64,000 nucleotides of DNA from Rhizophagus irregularis (Eukaryota > Glomeromycota > Glomeromycetes > Glomerales > Glomeraceae): the NCBI RefSeq assembly GCF_026210795.1, contig NC_089444.1, forward strand, positions 2,780,501 to 2,844,500. Reading direction: 5' to 3'. A program made the position numbers and the translations under genes. How positions within the stretch are numbered: the stretch's first letter is position 1; every line of letters starts with the position of its first letter. The notes under the pieces are model-generated. The model did not search any database. It had not been told where the DNA came from and was given only the letters and a program-made list of their open reading frames with translations. Shown piece by piece: positions 36,457 to 48,139 of the stretch.

Positions 36457-38480
36457 TTAAATTTTATTATATGTATAATTAGATATTACTTCTTCAACAG
36501 GTTTCCATAAAATACGACGAAAACCAATCACTAAGATGACAAATCCTTTTAATTTATTAGGATTTGATTTAACTATTTTAACACGTTTATCAAATATTCC
36601 TGAGCTAAAATAATCAGCAACTTTTCCCTTTGCAATTGTATTCATATATGATTCCAGTTGTCTTATACCATTATCCAATACCTCACCTATAGTTGTCTGA
36701 TTTGTTTTTTTAAGTTCTTTGGACCAATATGCATATGGTCTTTTTAATAAAATCTCTTCATTTTCCTTTTCAAGGATTTTATCTAAGTTTTCTAATTCAT
36801 TTGCACCAAATTCAACTTTCTGATTAAGTCTTATTAAACCAACTAATGAAATATATTTTAGTTCTAAACTAATATAATTATTTCCTGTTCCTTTTAAAAC
36901 AAAAATATCTGAATAACCAAAACGACCTGATCCCTTTGACTTTTTGCCATCCATTACTAATGAAAGCTCTGGAATACGATATTTTAATGGCAAAAGAATT
37001 TCAACAATTGCTTGAAGCATAGCTTCATTTGCTGAAGATAAAGACATTTGTGATCTTGTCAATAAAAAGGACTTCAGAATTTCAATAAAAGGTGTAATAT
37101 CACCTATAATTAGACTTTCATATGCTGAAGTAACAAGTAGTGCATCATTAATAACCTGTCTATACATTAAATTATTTTTATTTTGTTCTAAAATTTGACT
37201 TTGTTTCTTCCAGGATCTATCTGTATCATCATCAGCATCACTATCTCTTAATCTTTTTAGTTCTCTTGTTTGTTTATCTTGAAAAATAAGCTTTTCACTC
37301 CATTTTTTGTTAAAAATAGATTCCAATATTTCACCTGAACAATATACTTCACTTTCAACATTATTATATGTATAGCAATTGCGAAATATTAAACGAATAT
37401 CTTTTTCAAATTCTTCTAAACTTGTGTATTGATTATTCTTTAGTTTTGAATTTATAGTAAATAAGTCCATTGGATATTTTATACCCATATTTTTAACATC
37501 CTTTTTAACATATTTATAAAATAAATTAGCATTAGTTTCATTTTCAAGTTCATGAAGTATATCATAACAAAAGTTAATAAGTTCAACATTCTTTTTAGAT
37601 AAATCTACTTCAGAATGATTTTTAGCAGAAATTTTAACTATTCTTTTTGGAAGTAATGATGCCTCTGTAACAGTAACTTTAACTGCATTTAGTTGTGAAG
37701 TTTCGACAAGTACTTGAATCTCTTCATATTCTTTATCACATTCTTTAATGAGTGAAGTTTCAGTAGGTAAGAGATTCTCCTTTTCATATTCTTGGTTATT
37801 TTTTGAAAGATCTAGTTGTGGAGTTTCAGCAAGTACTTGATTCTCTTTTTCAAATTCTTTATCACATTCTTTAATGACTTCTTGCCAAAATATTTGTAAA
37901 TATTTAATATAACGCAAATGTTCTGTGCTTACCTAATATAAGAAGAGATTATTAGTAGTGCATTAAATTTTATTTAGTGATAAAGAAGGTACATAGCCAA
38001 TTCCTCCTCCAGAATTAGCAGACTTTATCAACTACAAAGTAAGGGCGCCTGAGTTGAGAGCTTGGGGTGGTTACCAAGGTTGTCAAAACAGTAATTCTCA
38101 CTAAGTGACCACGGCGAGTATTAGGAGTTACCCATACTTTGCAAAATAAAAGCAAACGCACCTTTTTTTTTAATTCAACAAAAGTATTTGTATCCAACAG
38201 TTCTTTTGCTTTAACCAAAAAGCGATTATTCCAGGCAATGTTAAAGCTTTGCCATTTTGTTGGTGTTAATGAAGAGCTAGTTATTTGGGTTAATGAAGCA
38301 ATGATGGTATTTCGGTTAAGGCTTAAAAATCTGCAGTAAGACAAATTTTTTGATTCACTTAAGTAAGAAACAAGAGCTATAGTGGTCAAATGGTTAGTTA
38401 GAAGTGAATAAAGATCTTGCTAGAAGTTATACAATTTTTTTACCATCATATCCAATATAGTTTTCAGTTACTATACTCAT
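36457..38480 (-). CDS. Bromodomain + PD-(D/E)XK nuclease-like fusion, copy 1
   Basis: Three exons: 38444-38480, 38162-38376 and 36457-37932, with introns 38377-38443 (67 bp) and 37933-38161 (229 bp, donor GTGCGT); 575 residues. Residues 1-84 form a helical N-terminal region; 85-200 is a Glu/Lys-rich linker; 201-295 is a bromodomain (YPMDLFTI at 237-244, RNCYTYN with the acetyl-lysine-binding Asn274). 340-575 is a PD-(D/E)XK-type domain: Asp426 in GYSDIFV, Glu441-x-Lys443 in LELKY, Gln509 in GIRQLESYM, and FVILVIGFRRILWKP near the end. The bromodomain suggests docking on acetylated histones, and the C-terminal part a metal-dependent nuclease fold; activity is unproved. It is convergent with the recombinase, 219 bp apart. 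The second intron is better conserved between copies than most exon sequence. Confidence 0.7.
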
Positions 38481-39280
38481 GATTGTATGTTTATTAAAAG
38501 TATTTGTAGATTAAAAGTAATTGTTAAGCAAAAGTATTATTTATTAAACAATAAAAGTATTTATTAAGCAAAAGTATTTGTTAAGCAAAAGTATTATTTG
38601 TTAAACAATATTCATTGAGAGAAAAATTAGAGATCTTAAATATAAAAAATAATATGACTCAGGCTGACACGATAAGGTGCACTACAAATACTCAACTTTT
38701 GTCAGTATAACCTATTATTACAAAAACTTTAAAACTATATATACAATCCATGTAAGAATGAAAAAAAAAATCAAATTTATTAAATAAATATGATAAATAT
38801 GGCTCATATTGCATAAATAGATTCATAATTTAACATTTTTTAATTTTTATATTAATCTAGAACAAACTAATGATATAAACCAAGAAAAAAAAGCAAATTA
38901 ACTGTCATAATATGTGATGTATTTGTACACATATATACCAGATATATTGTTATATAGATCAACCCTTAATAAGTTAAATAAGGTATTAAGTGTAACCTTT
39001 TGACTGTATGTTATTATTTTTGATAGACTTTGTATAAAAATTTTTCCTTATATATTCTTTATTAGTACACATCTCTAGTCATGCCAAATACCATATTACT
39101 GAGGTAGTATGTGTCATTTTTAATAAAAGAATTAGGGAAATATTGTAATAATATACAACAATCTAATACAGCTTTACTCTAAATGATACATCCGTGATAC
39201 ATGGTGAATTTATGCACCTTGTTGCAATAACTAATGATATGACTAAAAAAAATAAGTATTATAATGAAACATAATAATTA
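38481..39280. other. Intergenic sequence at the end of unit 1
   Basis: Matches 59231-60030 in unit 2 with indels. Contains short AAGTATTTATT repeats and single copies of the TTGTCAGT.TAACCTATTATTACAAAAA arm (about 38697) related to the hairpin element that follows. No gene seen. Confidence 0.4.
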
Positions 39281-39365
39281 TTGTCAGTTTGACTCATTAT
39301 TACAAAAAATAATAAACTTTGAATTTTAGTTTGTCATTTTTTGTAATAATGGATTAGATTGACAA
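39281..39365. mobile_element. Hairpin MITE at the end of unit 1
   Basis: TTGTCAGTTTGACTCATTAT and TTACAAAAAA at the left pair with TTTTTTGTAATAATGG and TCAATCTGACAA-like sequence at the right. The homology between the two duplication units stops at its right end. Confidence 0.65.
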
Positions 39366-39780
39366 ATTTATTGAGTCCGTTCCTGAAATTTAACTTGCAT
39401 CCAAATTTTTATCTATTAAATAAATTTATTTGCATTTAAAGTTGACAGTTTAAAGATAACATTTATTATTTACAACAATTGATTATACAACCACAAATGT
39501 TGAATTGCCTTGTAAATGCTAAAAAAAAATTTTAATCTTTATTAGATATTTATAACCATTGGATTAAAAATATTATTTGTCAGTCTGAAGATGAGAACCA
39601 ATTAGAAAAATGGAAAAGTTAATAAGAAGTATAAGGAGTAAATAGAACAAACGAAAAAAAAATTTAGATTATCATATTAAGAAGGAAGGAAAAACTAAAA
39701 GAGAATTAAATAAAGTTATAAAGGAAAGTACCAAAAAATATCAAAAAATACAGGTTGAATTCCAGTAATATTGTTGTGTA
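39366..39780. other. Junction sequence between the duplication units
   Basis: About 415 bp with no counterpart after unit 2. A coding-like plus-strand stretch near 39540-39625 (LDIYNHWIKNIICQSEDENQ) stops early; Lys-rich sequence follows. Possibly a gene relic; not recognised. Confidence 0.35.
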
Positions 39781-40530
39781 AATATATTATCAAAAAAAAA
39801 TTATTATTGACCTATTGAAAAACCTTTACTTTTTACCTTTCCTTTAGAAATTTTTTTTTTGTTATTCTATTATAAAAAAATTTATGTTTTAAAATATTTT
39901 TTCTTTTTAAAGTTTAATCTTTTTTTTTTAAGTACGATTTGTAAACATTATATAATTGCTTCGTGTTACATATACAGGATTTATATATTAACCGATTAAC
40001 CGAAAATTTTTTTTTTGCTATACTATTACCTTGAATATAATACTAATATGGTAGTAAAATTCGAATATTCTTAATTACAGTTTTATATGTTCGCTAAGCC
40101 ACTATTGAGTAACAATCTTTTTTCGCGATTGCATACATTTTATTAAAAATGTTTAAATAATTTAATGAATGAAGATATTTATGTTATGATATGTTTTAAT
40201 ATTTATTTATTTATTTATTAATTTATTAATTTATTTTAATATTGTATAATGTTGTTTTAAAGTAAAAAACTTTTCTAATTTGATTGTTTGTGTGACATGA
40301 TATTTGGGGGAGAAAATGATAGGAGACAGAGTATTATTAAGGGAAAGAATTTTTTTTTTAAAAAAAAATATATGGTATTTGAAGTTGATCGTTATGATCT
40401 CATTTTGTAGAAATGCGTAGAATATTCATCTATTCGGTTGATGTCATGTGACGAATGTGACGAATGTGACTTTGCGTGAATCAAAAAATTGTTGATTTCA
40501 TAAAAAAAAACTGATGATATAACGATAACA

Positions 40531-40775
40531 TTTGAATGTATATCATATAATCCATTTAATATTGTATATTCGGCAATATGGAAGTCATTGGAATATACAA
40601 TAAAAAAAAAATATAAAGTATAACTGTACAAACTGCAGATAAAAATTTGAATGGATATCATATAATCCATTTAGTACTGTATATTTGGCAATATGGAAGT
40701 ATGACCCATTTACATTTGAATATTAGAATATACAATAAAAAAAAATATATAAAGTATAACCGTACAAATTATTTC
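40531..40775. repeat. Tandem repeat of about 116 bp, two copies (unit 2)
   Basis: Counterpart of 20065-20312, nearly identical. Confidence 0.75.
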
Positions 40776-42280
40776 TCATTAAATATCATAAATATTTATT
40801 CTAGAATTCACTATTAGAAAAAAGCGCTCATATCATACATAGATCAGGAAGTAGTAATAGAAGATATAGAAGATAAACATTTGAACATTTGAATCCTTTA
40901 GTGAAGAACTATCTATTAAAATGTTTTCTCAGAAAGATTTACGTTTATTTCTTACTTGAATAAATACAAATGTGTTTCACAGAAAAGAGCATTTAAGTGG
41001 TATTAAAAGCGTACGTATTTAAGAAAGGAAGAAGTAGGCCGGACTCTGGTCGAACTATGTAGTTATCAGAAACCGGGATGGTAAAGAACCTTTCAACTTT
41101 CCAGTAAAAAGAATGTTTTGAATACATTGGAGGATTGTGAAGATTGTATAGGAGAAAAATAAAAGGAAAGGTAATTTGAAAAATTCACTTAATATTTTAA
41201 TACGTAATTAAGTATTTGTTAGTTTTATTTATGCAGAAATTCTAAACTTAGAAATATCCGTTTTACAATGTTTCAATGTTTTTTTTTTAAATTGGAGATG
41301 TATTTAGATATTTTTTTTTTGTAAAAAACTTTTTCTTTGTTACTATAGGAAAGAAAATTTAAAATATATATTAAATTTAAATTAATTAATCATTCCTCCA
41401 AATAATTATTTTTTCGTATTTTTATGTATTAAAATTAAATTTATCGATTTTTTCATAAATTAATGTTATGACGAGAAAATATTCTTTATTTTGTCACTCG
41501 TTATATGTCGTCTCGAAAAAATATCTATAAAGTTAAAGAGCACCGATGTATGAGTAACACGGGCCACCGTAACAACAAATTAATAACATATTTATCAAGA
41601 AAACGAATAGGAAATTAAGGAATTTATACGTCACCCTTTTTAGGGCGCACTTGACATTACTTCCTTTAACGAAATATATAGATCATTATCATGGTCCTGC
41701 CAAATTCAACCCATTAGTATTTAACGCCACTATAAATTACAATGATGAGATGACAGGTCACTTACCTCGTTTTAGTTCCACAACATTGATCAAATCGTGT
41801 AATGTACGACCCTAACACCACTGTATCTTGTAGCAAAGTGGTCCCTTGGTAGGAGGGATGGGATTGGTATAAAGTTTAAAAAGTTAAAGGGTTAAGAGAT
41901 TAAAGATTAGAGAGATGTTTGTAAAAGGGGAAAATAATTTTTAATACAATGTCGTTAACCAATCCGAAAAGTAGTCAAATGACCGAAACTTGCATCGATC
42001 GGATGAATGAAATCACGTGAGCTCTTTGAGATGAGCTGAGTTGGAAGTTTCATCGTCTAAATCATTGTAAATAATAAGCAACGCAAAATGAGCGACAAAT
42101 TTTGGTGTATAATACTCGTTATATTCATGATCCTTTTTTAGAAAAGTTTGAAAGCACATGTTATGAATTTTGGGCTTGCTTAATTGATTTCTTTAGTTTT
42201 TCTTTATAAATCGACTCGTGTTGCTCGTAATTGTCAAGAAATACTGTAAGTTTCTGTATTCATTATTAAACCATTTTAAA

Positions 42281-43840
42281 ATGCAACAACAAAAAATTCA
42301 AGGGCTGGGAGGGCTTACTTTATATCATGCATTAATAAGCAAAAAAGAATTCAACGTAAAGATTTTTTAACAAAAGTCTAATCGAATCTAGTCCTCAAGG
42401 TACAGTTATACAGTACATATTTTGCAAACCTTAACAATATGTCATAGGTTAAATCTTCCAAAAGTAATGCAAAATCCAATTCCCGACTTAGAATTTCATG
42501 GTATTACAGTTACCGATTTACCGATCATAAAGGAAATCTTTTATTGAAACCTCCGTTTAAACAAGTTAAGAATGTTTATGAAGTAGCAAATAATCTTGCA
42601 GTTATTGTATAGATTTAGGGACGTTCTATCGGAAGATGTTTCAGTTCAATGGAGCAAAAAATGTTTTGATACGAAGAAACTAAAGAAGGTGTTTTGGTAT
42701 TTTTAAAGATCGTTCACGAGAATTTTGTGACATTTTAGTTGGTGCAGATGGAATAAATTCTCCAGGTAAATAAAACATTTTAAATATATTTTATTCGCCC
42801 TTATTTATTTTCAACTGAATATGTGTTTTATATTCATCTTCTTTTAGTTCGAAAACAAAAATTACTTGAATTACAAATTTTCGATTATGGAGTAACACTA
42901 ATTAATGCAGGAGTAGCTGTACCTAAAAGTGTTATGAAATAAAGCATTTCTATAAAGTTTAATTAATCTGTCCTTAGATGTCATATTTATTTTTTTTCTT
43001 TTAATTCCAATTGACCAAGAGCAAGAATAGAATTACAAACCACATTATAGAACATCAATATCCATTAGTTATCCTACTAAATTCGATAACGTTGAAAAAG
43101 TGAAAGTTGATGATAATGATCCCGTATCAGTAGTTGAACATGTTAAAAGGATGATTCTAAGGTTGTGTGCCATGAGTATTGATTATTATATTTTGAATTA
43201 CAACCTAAGCGGGTTGTAATATTATAAACACAAGTTGTAATTTGGTTGTAAATACTGTGCTATTGTGGTTAACTAAAAGATGATAATTCTGATTTACAAC
43301 CATTATAATTACTTCATTTTAGACTTACAACTATTACGGCAGGCAACACTAGATGATTCGAAAATTAAGACCGCAACCATAACAATTAAACCCTGCCTTT
43401 GAAAGATTTCTTATATTAATAATACGGGATTTGGCTTCTAAAACAACTCCCGATCCAGAAAAATATCCATTTAAAACTTATAATCCTGTACAACGAAGAG
43501 ATATTAATCCGTTATCTGTAAATGTATGGAAAAGTAACATTATTAGGAGATGCAGCTCATGCTATGATCCTGTAATGGTATTTGTAACAATCATTTTATC
43601 TTATTATTGGATTAGGAATGAAGAATGCTCTTAAAGATGCTGAAATTCCTTCTCAAGCATTAATTAATTATTCTTCAGAAAATTATATTTTTTGTATTAA
43701 AGAATATAAATATGAAACGTTAAGATGAACATCCGCAGAAGTGTTAAAAGGTAGATATGCAGCATTAAAACAAGCTTCTCCAGTTGGTTATTTTGGACTT
43801 ATTTTTAGAAATAATACTATAAAGATTTTGAATGTTTTAA
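42281..43840 (+). pseudogene. FAD monooxygenase pseudogene A (unit 2)
   Basis: Counterpart of 22287-23640 with the same N-terminal GLGGLTLYH fragment, the DILVGADGINSP fragment, the same intron, and the out-of-frame VTLLGDAAHAM near 43533. Most stops are shared with unit 1, so the gene was already dead before the duplication. A 194-bp hAT-like MITE has been added at 43158. Confidence 0.8.
43158..43351. mobile_element. hAT-like MITE (unit 2 only)
   Basis: Ends TAAGGTTGTGTGCC and TAGTGTTGCCTGCC (inverted), flanked by an 8-bp duplication GATGATTC at 43150-43157 and 43352-43359. Unit 1 has the empty site near 23158. The inside repeats GGTTGTAA / TTACAACC words. Confidence 0.88.
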
Positions 43841-44431
43841 TGAATTTTTTTGATCATGATTATTTGTTTCGATAAAAAATGTTGGTTTCACGTGACTTGT
43901 TGTGGCGTCCTCGTTAACGACTAAAAATATTTTTACTACATCGGTCACATCCAAAATATACATAAATATTTTCTTATTTTTATTTATTTTTATTTTCTTC
44001 ATACATATACTGTATATGTACATTATGTATATATTTTTTTCGATTTTAAAGTTATATATACGTATTACCCATGTATTTTATGAAATACATGGCCAAAATT
44101 AGCCTAATTCTACCGGAATTAAAATTTTTAAGCCGTACATTGGATCTGGGTTCTCAAAGAGGAGCAGTGCGGTACGCTATTTAAAACAATAAAAAGATAT
44201 TATTGGGCGTTTTTTATAAAACTAGTAACAATTTTGTTGATCATTTGTTGATCATTTATTTTTAAATTTATTATATATTTTGTCACGAGATTTTCTATGG
44301 AAATCATTTCTCAATTTGTTATTAAAACACCTGCTGAATTGCCTCGAAATTGAAAATCATTTCTCTTTTTATAAAAAAATTTCCTTTTTGGTAAAAAACT
44401 CTCAAATTAATCTTATATAACTTTATATGTA

Positions 44432-44520
44432 AATGACAATGACAATGTCAATGTCAGTGACAATGTCAATGTCAATGTCAATGTCAATGTCAATGTCAAT
44501 GTCAATGTCAATGTCAATGA
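44432..44520. repeat. TGTCAA hexanucleotide microsatellite
   Basis: About 14 units of AATGTC/AATGAC; the right two thirds are perfect AATGTC. Confidence 0.95.
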
Positions 44521-45349
44521 AAAAAACTTCTAATGCCAACTTTTCGCAAAAACTCTTCCTGTGCCACTGAAAATACCTGTTAAATTGAGACATCATTCAA
44601 TATTTGCATGTTTTCATTTGTTTGCTGATTAATTTCGCTATTATAATATTATTTACTGTTGTAGCATTTTCGCTATAATTTAAAAAATTTTTAAATAATT
44701 TTAACAAAAAACATTTTATTGTTAATTAATAAATTATAGTTTTTCAATTTAATTTTTAAAATGTTAATTTTAAAATAATACATGTATTATGACAATTTCT
44801 CTCTATAAAAAAAATAAAATAAATAAAATAAATAATAAGTAGAGGTTAGAACCATCCAAAAAAACCTTACTGGGTAGTAAATTTTATATGTATTTATTTA
44901 TCCATTCCTAGGAGATTTTGCAGTGAAAATTAACTATTGATTATACTATAATAAACAGATTTGAAAATTTGAGTAATTCAGAAAGATTTGCATTTTTCAA
45001 ATTAGAAAAACTTTTAATTTATTCATAATTTTAATATTATTTTACAATTGTAATAGCAGGAGATATAATTTGGCCTATCGGTCATATATGTAATACGTAT
45101 TACCAATTTAAATATAGGATTTCCGATTTTAATATTGCAACATGTGATCATGTATTACAGTTATTAACAAAGAATTTTTTTATTTTTTCAGCTGATTATT
45201 TTTTTGTCTTTTCATTTACAAAAACCTAATAAAATAGAAGTAAAATTTTATTTTTTTTCCTTAAATATAAACACAAACATATTTAAATTAAATAACTCAG
45301 AATTTAAATATAAACAAATATTATAGTTTGTTTACACATATTTCAAATT

Positions 45350-46340
45350 ATGGTTTGAGCATTTTGGCCAAAGTAAATCTTGCTCTTTAATTAAAAGTAG
45401 TTCAGCAAGTTTGAAGCTGTTAAGATATTAATCTACATGAAAGCACAGTTAATATTTTTGGAGTTATTTACATTTTTACATGATAGTACTAAGTTACAAA
45501 TTTTTTTTACCTTCAGAGCGTATTTTGGGCAGTTTAGTCAAAGTAAATCGACTTCTTATATTAATTGAAAGTTTTTTGGCGGGTCAAAATCTGCTTGGAT
45601 ATTAATTTTCATGAAGGTACAGTTAATACTTGAAGGGTTATTCACGTTTTTCACAATGGAATTTTATTTTTTCTGTTTTATCACTTTAGAGCGTATTTTC
45701 GGCACTTTAGTCAAAGTAAATCGACTTCATATATTAATTGAATGTTGTTCAGCGAGTAATAATCTGTTCGAATATTGGTTTACATGAAGGTACAGTTAAT
45801 ACTTGAAGAGTTATTCACGTTTTTCACAACGGTACTCATTCACGAATTTTATTTTATCTGTTTTGTCACTTCAGAGCGTATTTTAGGCACTTTAGTCAAA
45901 GTAAATCAACTTCGTATATTAATTGAATGTTGTTCAGCGAGTTATAATCTGTTTGAATATTAGTTTTCATGAAGGTACAGTTAATACTTGAAGGGTTATT
46001 CACGTTTTTCACAATGATACTCATTCACGAATTTTATTTTTTCCGTTTTGTCACTTCAGAGCGTATTTTGAGCATTTTAGTCAAAGTAAATTGACTTCTT
46101 ATATTAATTGAAAGTTTTTCAGTGGGTCATAATCTGCTTGGATATTAATTTTCATGAAGGTACAGTTAATACTTGAAGGGTTATTCACGTTTTTCACAAC
46201 GGTACTCATTCATGAATTTTATTTTTTCTGTTTTGTCACTTCAGAACGTATTTTGAACATTTTGGTCAAAGGAAATCGACTTCTTTTATTAATTAAAAGT
46301 TGTTTAGCAGTCAAAATCCAATTTTCATGAAAATGCAGTG
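45350..46340. repeat. Tandem repeat of 173-185 bp, about 5.5 copies
   Basis: GAGCGTATTTT recurs at 45516, 45689, 45874 and 46059, with GAACGTATTTT at 46234; a more decayed copy begins near 45352. Each unit holds TTTAGTCAAAGTAAATCGAC, ATGAAGGTACAGTTAATACT and TTATTCACGTTTTTCACAA. No coding frame is kept through the units; the frame at 45775-45963 is by chance. Confidence 0.92.
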
Positions 46341-47505
46341 GAGTAATTTATATTTTTTATGATAATACTATACTGAATTGCAAATAAATTTACATTCTTT
46401 AATGTATTTTTAAAATTTAAATTTTTATTTAATATTACTTAATAAAGCATTATTATTTAAAATTAAATTTAATATTACAATATAAATTTTTCTTTATTTT
46501 TTACCATACAAAAAAATTGTATATGGATTATGGAATCTACATTTTTATATTGGTAATACACTAACGATTTATGAAATCGGCTGTAAAAGTCACAAATTGG
46601 ACAGATGTAGCCAAAAATTGGCTATCCGATTTTTTGCCAATTTTTACTTATTCTGATTCTTTTTTTAACGCGTTTATTTATTAAGTTCATAAATGATTAC
46701 ATAATTAACATACTTATTCTGATAATAGGCAGTATATATAAAGTAAATTGCATGTATACAAAAGGTTAACAATAAATGTGAATAAATGAAACTTAATAAA
46801 TAAATGCAATGTATGAAACATTATAAATTAATGAAATATATTAGTATTAAAAAACAGATGCTATTCTATTATTTGAATTTAATAATAAATATATGAATTT
46901 AATTAAGTACTTTAAAATGTGGAATATTAAAAAATATGGAGATTTTATTTTTTTATAAGCATACAGTATGAATATACAGTATAAAAAAAAGATATATCAT
47001 TTTATTGTTTCAAAATATAAATGGATTAATGGAGTTTTTTTCTTTATATAAATCATGTTAAAATCACATCGCAAAATATCTTTTACAAAATAAATATAAT
47101 TTCGTCCATATTATGTTTCTATATTTTCATATCAATTTTTATTATTTTTTTTTTTGCCACTGTTTTATTAATAGAAAATTTAAAAACAAATTTTTATAGT
47201 GATAAAAAAATTATTAAAAACACTAAATAAATAAAAGAATTACAATGATGGAAAAAAAATTGGCTTTGACTGAAAAAGGAATAATATTCATTTAAAAAAA
47301 ATTTGTAATTACAAAAACTGAAAATAACTGGATAGCTGCATCATTCATTCCAAGAGGATGGGAATAGAAAAATTATTATTAATACAAACTAAGTTTTTTT
47401 GTAAAAAAAGTGATTAAAATTTCATTAACCGGAAAATTATATTAGCAATAAAGAATTGTGTATAATATGACCCGACCGCCAATCAAATAACATGGACAGA
47501 TCATG

Positions 47506-47760
47506 TTACATACAGATGGTGGCCTAAATGATCCGGCCACTTTTCAAAATTAAAAAATTTTTATATGTTTTATAAAATGAAAATAAAAATTTAACATGTT
47601 CATTACGCCTTCCTTTATTGAATTTTACAAAAATTTAATAATTAATTCTATATCCATTCGCGAAAATAACAGCATTGACCCTCTGAGGCATACTATCAAT
47701 TAATTTTCGATAATATTCAGGAGGGAGATCATCCCATGCAACCTTGACGTATACTTAACA
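47506..47760 (-). pseudogene. Tc1/mariner transposase C-terminal remnant
   Basis: Minus strand at about 47641-47752 reads VAWDDLPPEYYRKLIDSMPQ and then RVNAVIFANGY, the typical C-terminal end (W..LP....L..SMP.R....I.A.G) of Tc1 transposases. At 47512-47545 an end-like sequence (GGTGGCCTAAATGATCCGGC) fits a Tc1-type terminal repeat. The catalytic part is missing. Confidence 0.65.
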
Positions 47761-48139
47761 TTATCATCATATCTAATATTTTATTAAAATCAATACAAAC
47801 TATTATATTTATATTTATCTTTATATTATTACCATTTAACATGTTACAGGATTAATTTATTTTGATCATTAAATATAATATTTCTTTAATAAAACTAATA
47901 AACTCAAAATAAACCATAAAATTTATTATTTGATAAATATACAAAATACAAATCAACTTTTTAATATAAACCCTATTATATTACTTAAAATATATATAAA
48001 TAATTACTGAATAATGCAATAATTATATTATAACTCACTAACAATACCAAATTACCCTAGTTAAATATATGGAATAAATTATTTGCTGAATCACGCTGAA
48101 ACTATTTTCCATTTTCTTTCATTACAGATTTTATGTTTC

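Larger units (their letters stand above)
19269..39365 (+). repeat. Tandem segmental duplication, unit 1 (about 20 kb)
   Basis: Starting at the A run of 19283 and the word TTATTATTGACCTATTGAAA, the sequence matches 39781 onward almost base for base, and homologous blocks follow in the same order to 39365. Anchors: 20065/40531, 21500/41500, 22287/42281, 24030/48090, 24400/52773, 26404/54172, 28001/56422, 31482/56520, 33750/58520, 38000/58860, 39281/60031. Gaps in the alignment are mostly discrete insertions or deletions. Homology stops at the end of a small hairpin element (39281-39365 / 60031-60118). Confidence 0.92.
44183..48058. mobile_element. 3.9-kb insertion in unit 2 made of repeat relics
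   Basis: Unit 1 runs through this point without it (GTATTTAAATATATG near 23980). A short TTAAA occurs at both edges. It contains a hexanucleotide array, a 180-bp tandem repeat and a Tc1/mariner transposase remnant. At 44842-44872 a stretch resembles the left end of the hAT MITE at 48452. No single element type explains it; it may be several nested insertions. Confidence 0.6.

Noticed and set aside
43817-44102. Overlapping frames on both strands rich in Ile, Phe and Lys
   Set aside because: Low-complexity A/T sequence at the edge of an insertion; not kept in unit 1.
44183-48058. Possible piggyBac element, because TTAA occurs at the borders
   Set aside because: The ends do not match each other in inverted orientation and TTAA is very common in this A/T-rich DNA.
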